The notes under the pieces: generated by a model
The model's input: the letters and a program-made list of their open reading frames with translations, nothing else
Told to the model about the DNA's origin: nothing
Database searches by the model: none
Shown here: positions 61,248 through 64,000 of the stretch, in pieces
Position numbering within the stretch: the first letter of the stretch is position 1
How the letters are laid out: each line of letters starts with the position of its first letter
Translations under genes and position numbers: made by a program
Source of the DNA: Oscillospiraceae bacterium
Lineage (GTDB): Bacteria; Bacillota; Clostridia; Oscillospirales; Oscillospiraceae
Direction of reading: 5' to 3'
Assembly (NCBI GenBank): GCA_902801295.1
Contig: CADCHN010000006.1
Location: 1-64,000, forward strand
Length of the DNA: 64,000 nucleotides

Positions 61248-61673
61248 ATGAGCAAATCCAATTCCGTAGGAACCAAGCTGATCGTCGACGGCAAAACTGT
61301 CGGCGGTCTGACCAGTATCAACGGCATCGACATCAACGCCGACAGTATCGACGTCTCCGACCTCTCGAATACCACCGGCTACAAGGAAAAGCTGCCCGGA
61401 TGGAAAGACGTCTCGGACATGACCGCATCCGGCTTCATGGACGGCGCCGATCAGGGTCAGGACCAGCTTTATACCCTGCTGGCCAGCGGCGACGTCGTCG
61501 ACTGTTCCATCGTGCTCCCCGCCAAGATCGGCAAGACCTGGTCGTTCAAGGCCGGTGTGATCCGCTTCTCGACCTCAATCGACGTCAACGATGCGGTCAA
61601 GTTCGATATGACCCTCGCTGTCAGCGGCCAGCCTGTTCTCGCCGCCACGCAGCAGGAGCAGGGCAACGGTTAA
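61248..61673 (+). CDS. Major tail protein, tail-tube type
   Basis: A 141-residue tube protein: NSVGTKLIVDGKTVGGLTSINGIDINADSIDVSDLSN is the typical start, with SGFMDGADQGQDQLYTLL and AGVIRFSTSIDVNDAVKFDMTLAVSG completing the beta-sandwich. It polymerises around the tape measure protein and implies a siphovirus or contractile tail; no sheath gene is seen. Confidence 0.9.
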   Translation: MSKSNSVGTKLIVDGKTVGGLTSINGIDINADSIDVSDLSNTTGYKEKLPGWKDVSDMTASGFMDGADQGQDQLYTLLASGDVVDCSIVLPAKIGKTWSFKAGVIRFSTSIDVNDAVKFDMTLAVSGQPVLAATQQEQGNG

Positions 61674-61687
61674 GGAGGGCCTGACAG

Positions 61688-62044
61688 ATGGACAACAACA
61701 CCACCGTGATCCTTGAGCTCGACCGCCCGCGCGAGCTCCGCTGCGGCCACAAGGCGCTCAAGCAGTTTAGCGCGCTGACCGAGTGCGCCATGGACGACCT
61801 GCAGAACGAGGTCCGCCGCTATGACAAGCTGACGACGCTGCTCTACTGCATGCTGCACGCCGATGATCCCTCTGTCACGCCGGAGCAGGTCGACGACTGG
61901 CTGGACAAGCAGCCGAAGCTCGTGCCTGTCATCAAAGCGGTCGCAGAGGCCGCTCGCGCTGCCTTCGACGATGAAGATGATGACGCGCCCGGCGGCAGCG
62001 AGGAAACCCCTCTGGAGGCGGCTGGGACTGGCGAAAAAGCCTGA
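61688..62044 (+). CDS. Tail assembly chaperone
   Basis: A 118-residue protein: LELDRPRELRCGHKALKQFSALT begins the GpG-like chaperone domain, and a helical, acidic C-terminal tail (DDEDDDAPGG) ends at TGA 62042. It lies between tail tube and tape measure. The -1 frame continues through the next segment without a separate ribosome site of good quality, so a longer frameshift product is likely (see next entry). Confidence 0.85.
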   Translation: MDNNTTVILELDRPRELRCGHKALKQFSALTECAMDDLQNEVRRYDKLTTLLYCMLHADDPSVTPEQVDDWLDKQPKLVPVIKAVAEAARAAFDDEDDDAPGGSEETPLEAAGTGEKA

Positions 62045-62088
62045 GCCTGGCCGCCACCCTCGGCATCAGCGTCCGCGACTGGGAGTAC

Positions 62089-62361
62089 ATGACGCCCGCG
62101 GAGCTCAATCTCTACGCCAGGGCGCAGGGCGAGCGGATCCGCGCCGAACAGAAGGCCGTCCGCGGCAATTTGTATTCCCTCTCCGTCCTGATCCGCGCCA
62201 TGGTATGGGCCAAGAGCCCGCCGTCCTATGAGACGGCGTTCCCGGGCGATGAGACGGCGTTCCCGGGCGATGCTGAAAAACCAAAAGACATGACAGACGA
62301 CGAAATCTACGCCACGATCCGCGCGCTCAACGCGGCCATGGGCGGAAAGGAGGTCGATTGA
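62089..62361 (+). CDS. Chaperone extension (T domain), probably made by -1 frameshift
   Basis: 90 residues from ATG 62089 (MTPAELNLYARAQGERIRAEQ), but the same frame is open upstream through LSLAATLGISVRDWEY, a typical T-domain start. The two frames overlap around GGCGAAAAAGCCTGA (62030-62044), which is the best slippery site. As in lambda G/GT, the fused protein would escort the tape measure protein. A 21-base tandem repeat (62230-62271) duplicates ETAFPGD. Confidence 0.7.
   Translation: MTPAELNLYARAQGERIRAEQKAVRGNLYSLSVLIRAMVWAKSPPSYETAFPGDETAFPGDAEKPKDMTDDEIYATIRALNAAMGGKEVD
62230..62271 (+). repeat. In-frame 21-bp tandem duplication
   Basis: Two exact adjacent copies starting GAGACGGCGTTCCCGGGCGA; each encodes ETAFPGD, so the frame is kept. 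Confidence 0.9.
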
Positions 62362-64000
62362 TGGCTGTCGTAAAAAACCTGATGGTCCGCGCCGGCGCCG
62401 ACTTCTCGGCGATCACCAAGCAGGCCAACAAGGTCAACCAGTCTCTATCCGGCATGCAGTCGACCTTTGACAAGGTCGGCGCAACGATCAAAAAGGCATT
62501 TTCCTTCGGCGCGCTCGCAGCTGCTACCAAAGCTCTTGTCAGCGCCGGCAAGGAAGCCAAAGAATCCTATGACCAGCAGGCCGAAGCGCAAGCCAAGCTT
62601 GCCCAGGTTATGAAGAATACCATGGGCGCCACCGGCAAGGAGGTCGCCGAGATCTCCCAGCTGGCCGACGCCCAGCAGAAGCTCGGCGTCATCAGCGCGG
62701 ATACACAGATCGCCGCAGCCCAGGAGCTGGCCACCTATTTGAAAATGCCGAGCAGCCTCAAGACGCTGCTGCCGGTACTTAACGATACGGTCGCTCAGCA
62801 GTACGGCCTGAAAGCATCGGCGGAGCAGGCCACGTCGATCGCGACGATGTTCGGCAAGGTCATGGAGGGTCAGACCGGCGCGCTGAGCCGCTACGGCTAC
62901 ACCTTCACCGAAGCCCAGGAGGCCGTGCTCAAGTACGGCGACGAGGCGGAGCGAGCGGCTGTCCTGGCCGACGTGGTCTCGCAGAGCGTCGGCGGCATGA
63001 ACGCCGCCCTGGGCAGCACGCCGAGCGGCCGCCTCAAGCAGGTCAGCAACACGCTGGACGATATCAAGGCGCAGTTTGGCCAGGCCTTCACGATTGGCAG
63101 CACCGCCTTTATTCCCATGCTCAACAGCGTGGCTTCGACGCTGGCCACGCTCGCCAATCTGGCCAACCGCGTCGCGCAGGCCTTTGCCAATGTCTTCGGC
63201 GGCAGCGTCACCACGCAGGCCGTCGACTATGGGGCAGCGGCTGCAGGCGCCGGAGCGGCCGGCGCCGCCGGCATGGACAAGCTGGCCGCGGCCACGAAAA
63301 AGGCCGGCTCCGCGGCAAAGGAAGCGCTGAGCACCGCGAGCTTTGACACGCTGCACATCCTGGCCGACAAGTCCAAGAGCGGCGGAGGCGGCGGTGGTTC
63401 CGATGACGACACTGACGTTGGCGGCGTCAGTCTCGGCGGCGGTGGCGGCATGCTCCTCGGCGCCGAGGAAACGGTCGAAAGCGTCGGCTGGCTGGAGAAG
63501 GCCCTCGGCAAGCTCCGCGATTTTGCCGCAGGGCTCGATTTTAAGCCCCTGCAGGGCAGTCTCGGCCGTCTGGGTGATTCTGCCCGCGACCTGGCCGAAA
63601 CGATCGGCAGCGGCCTCTCCTGGGCCTTTGACAAAGTTCTGGCGCCGCTGGCGTCCTGGACGGTGTCAGACCTGCTCCCTGCGTCCCTCGACGTATTGAG
63701 CAGTGCGGTCGATGTTCTCACCTCTGCGCTTGAAGCTCTCGCGCCTGCCGGTGCGTGGCTCTGGGAAAACTTCCTGCAGCCGATCGCCGAATGGACGGGC
63801 GGCGTGATCGTCGACGTCCTCGGTGAGATCTCCGATCTGTTGGGCGACATTGCAGATCTGATTTCGGGAGACTTGAGCCTTGGAGACTTTATCGCGCAGC
63901 TGGACCCGCTTCAGGCTGGGCTTCTCTCCGTCGCTGCGGCTCTGGGAGCGGTAGAGATTGCGGGGCTCGCCATCACCGGCATCGGCGCACTTGGGAAGCT
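62361..64000 (+). CDS. Tape measure protein, 3' end beyond the window
   Basis: At least 546 residues, open to the window edge. AGADFSAITKQANKVNQSLSGMQSTF at the N-terminus, long Ala/Leu/Lys helices, a SPSGRLKQVSNTLDDIKAQFG-type segment (STPSGRLKQV near 215), a Gly-rich linker (SGGGGGGSDDD near 335) and a hydrophobic stretch in the last 150 residues seen. Such proteins set tail length. AAGGAGG precedes the ATG at 62361. Confidence 0.92.
   Translation, partial: MAVVKNLMVRAGADFSAITKQANKVNQSLSGMQSTFDKVGATIKKAFSFGALAAATKALVSAGKEAKESYDQQAEAQAKLAQVMKNTMGATGKEVAEISQLADAQQKLGVISADTQIAAAQELATYLKMPSSLKTLLPVLNDTVAQQYGLKASAEQATSIATMFGKVMEGQTGALSRYGYTFTEAQEAVLKYGDEAERAAVLADVVSQSVGGMNAALGSTPSGRLKQVSNTLDDIKAQFGQAFTIGSTAFIPMLNSVASTLATLANLANRVAQAFANVFGGSVTTQAVDYGAAAAGAGAAGAAGMDKLAAATKKAGSAAKEALSTASFDTLHILADKSKSGGGGGGSDDDTDVGGVSLGGGGGMLLGAEETVESVGWLEKALGKLRDFAAGLDFKPLQGSLGRLGDSARDLAETIGSGLSWAFDKVLAPLASWTVSDLLPASLDVLSSAVDVLTSALEALAPAGAWLWENFLQPIAEWTGGVIVDVLGEISDLLGDIADLISGDLSLGDFIAQLDPLQAGLLSVAAALGAVEIAGLAITGIGALGK

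Larger units (their letters stand above)
35250..64000. mobile_element. Temperate tailed prophage (HK97-type head), left end to window edge
   Basis: Starts at the tRNA-Pro 3' half next to a tyrosine integrase and runs through lysogeny, early, replication, partition, packaging, head and tail genes in phage order. The tape measure gene is cut by the window end; lysis genes, tail tip and the right attachment site lie outside. Only the integrase, zinc-ribbon, exonuclease and repressor genes are leftward; all others point right. Confidence 0.95.

Overview
The window comes from a GC-rich, endospore-forming Clostridia bacterium, most like the gut Oscillospiraceae. The evidence is SpoIIID and SpoIIR, each with a matching sporulation sigma-factor promoter, together with a sodium-pumping oxaloacetate decarboxylase, a proton-type F-ATP synthase and FecCD and MalFG-type transporters of Firmicute character. 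The assignment rests on gene content and protein style only; no 16S gene is present.

Host chromosome, 1-35.25 kb. From left to right: a nucleotidyltransferase, an esterase with a small DUF1653 protein, and a membrane-anchored protein. The four-gene oad operon (decarboxylase, gamma, biotin carrier, beta membrane pump) follows, then spoIIID and the atp operon atpB-E-F-[b/delta-alpha fusion]-G-D-C. Next come a sugar ABC importer without its ATPase, a decayed flavin/iron-sulfur oxidoreductase, and a metal-chelate importer with a methyltransferase. The host part closes with tRNA-Val, spoIIR, an acyltransferase fused to a zinc ribbon, a FliB-like/TrmH/IspE/alpha-glucosidase run, an Ig-domain surface protein, a PAP2 phosphatase and a D-2-hydroxyacid dehydrogenase. 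Energy metabolism stands out: decarboxylation of oxaloacetate should export Na+, while the c-subunit motif suggests that the ATP synthase uses H+.

Prophage, 35.25 kb to beyond the right edge. A temperate tailed phage with HK97-type head genes is integrated in tRNA-Pro(GGG). The 3' half of that tRNA plus its terminator forms the left junction. The leftward lysogeny arm carries the integrase, a zinc-ribbon membrane protein, a DnaQ-BRCT exonuclease and an XRE repressor; an ImmA peptidase faces the repressor. The rightward early arm carries a DNA adenine methylase whose only well-placed start codon is ACG, two XRE regulators, an excisionase-like protein and many small cysteine-rich proteins. It continues with a lambda-O-like initiator containing its own origin repeats, a DnaB helicase, ParA, a ParB-like protein and an HUH replication protein. 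The late arm runs HNH, TerS, TerL, portal, ClpP-type protease, capsid, connectors, tail tube, tail chaperones (probable -1 frameshift) and a tape measure protein cut by the window end.

Most notable: (1) an F-ATP synthase gene in which a membrane b-type stalk, a delta-like domain and the whole alpha subunit form one reading frame; (2) seven copies of a 17-bp palindrome (consensus GTGYCCGAWTYGGRCAC) scattered through the prophage, mostly at gene junctions and once at the tip of a terminator hairpin, resembling a stoperator-type regulatory network; (3) a lambda-style origin inside the initiator gene, in a phage that also encodes an HUH Rep and ParA/ParB.
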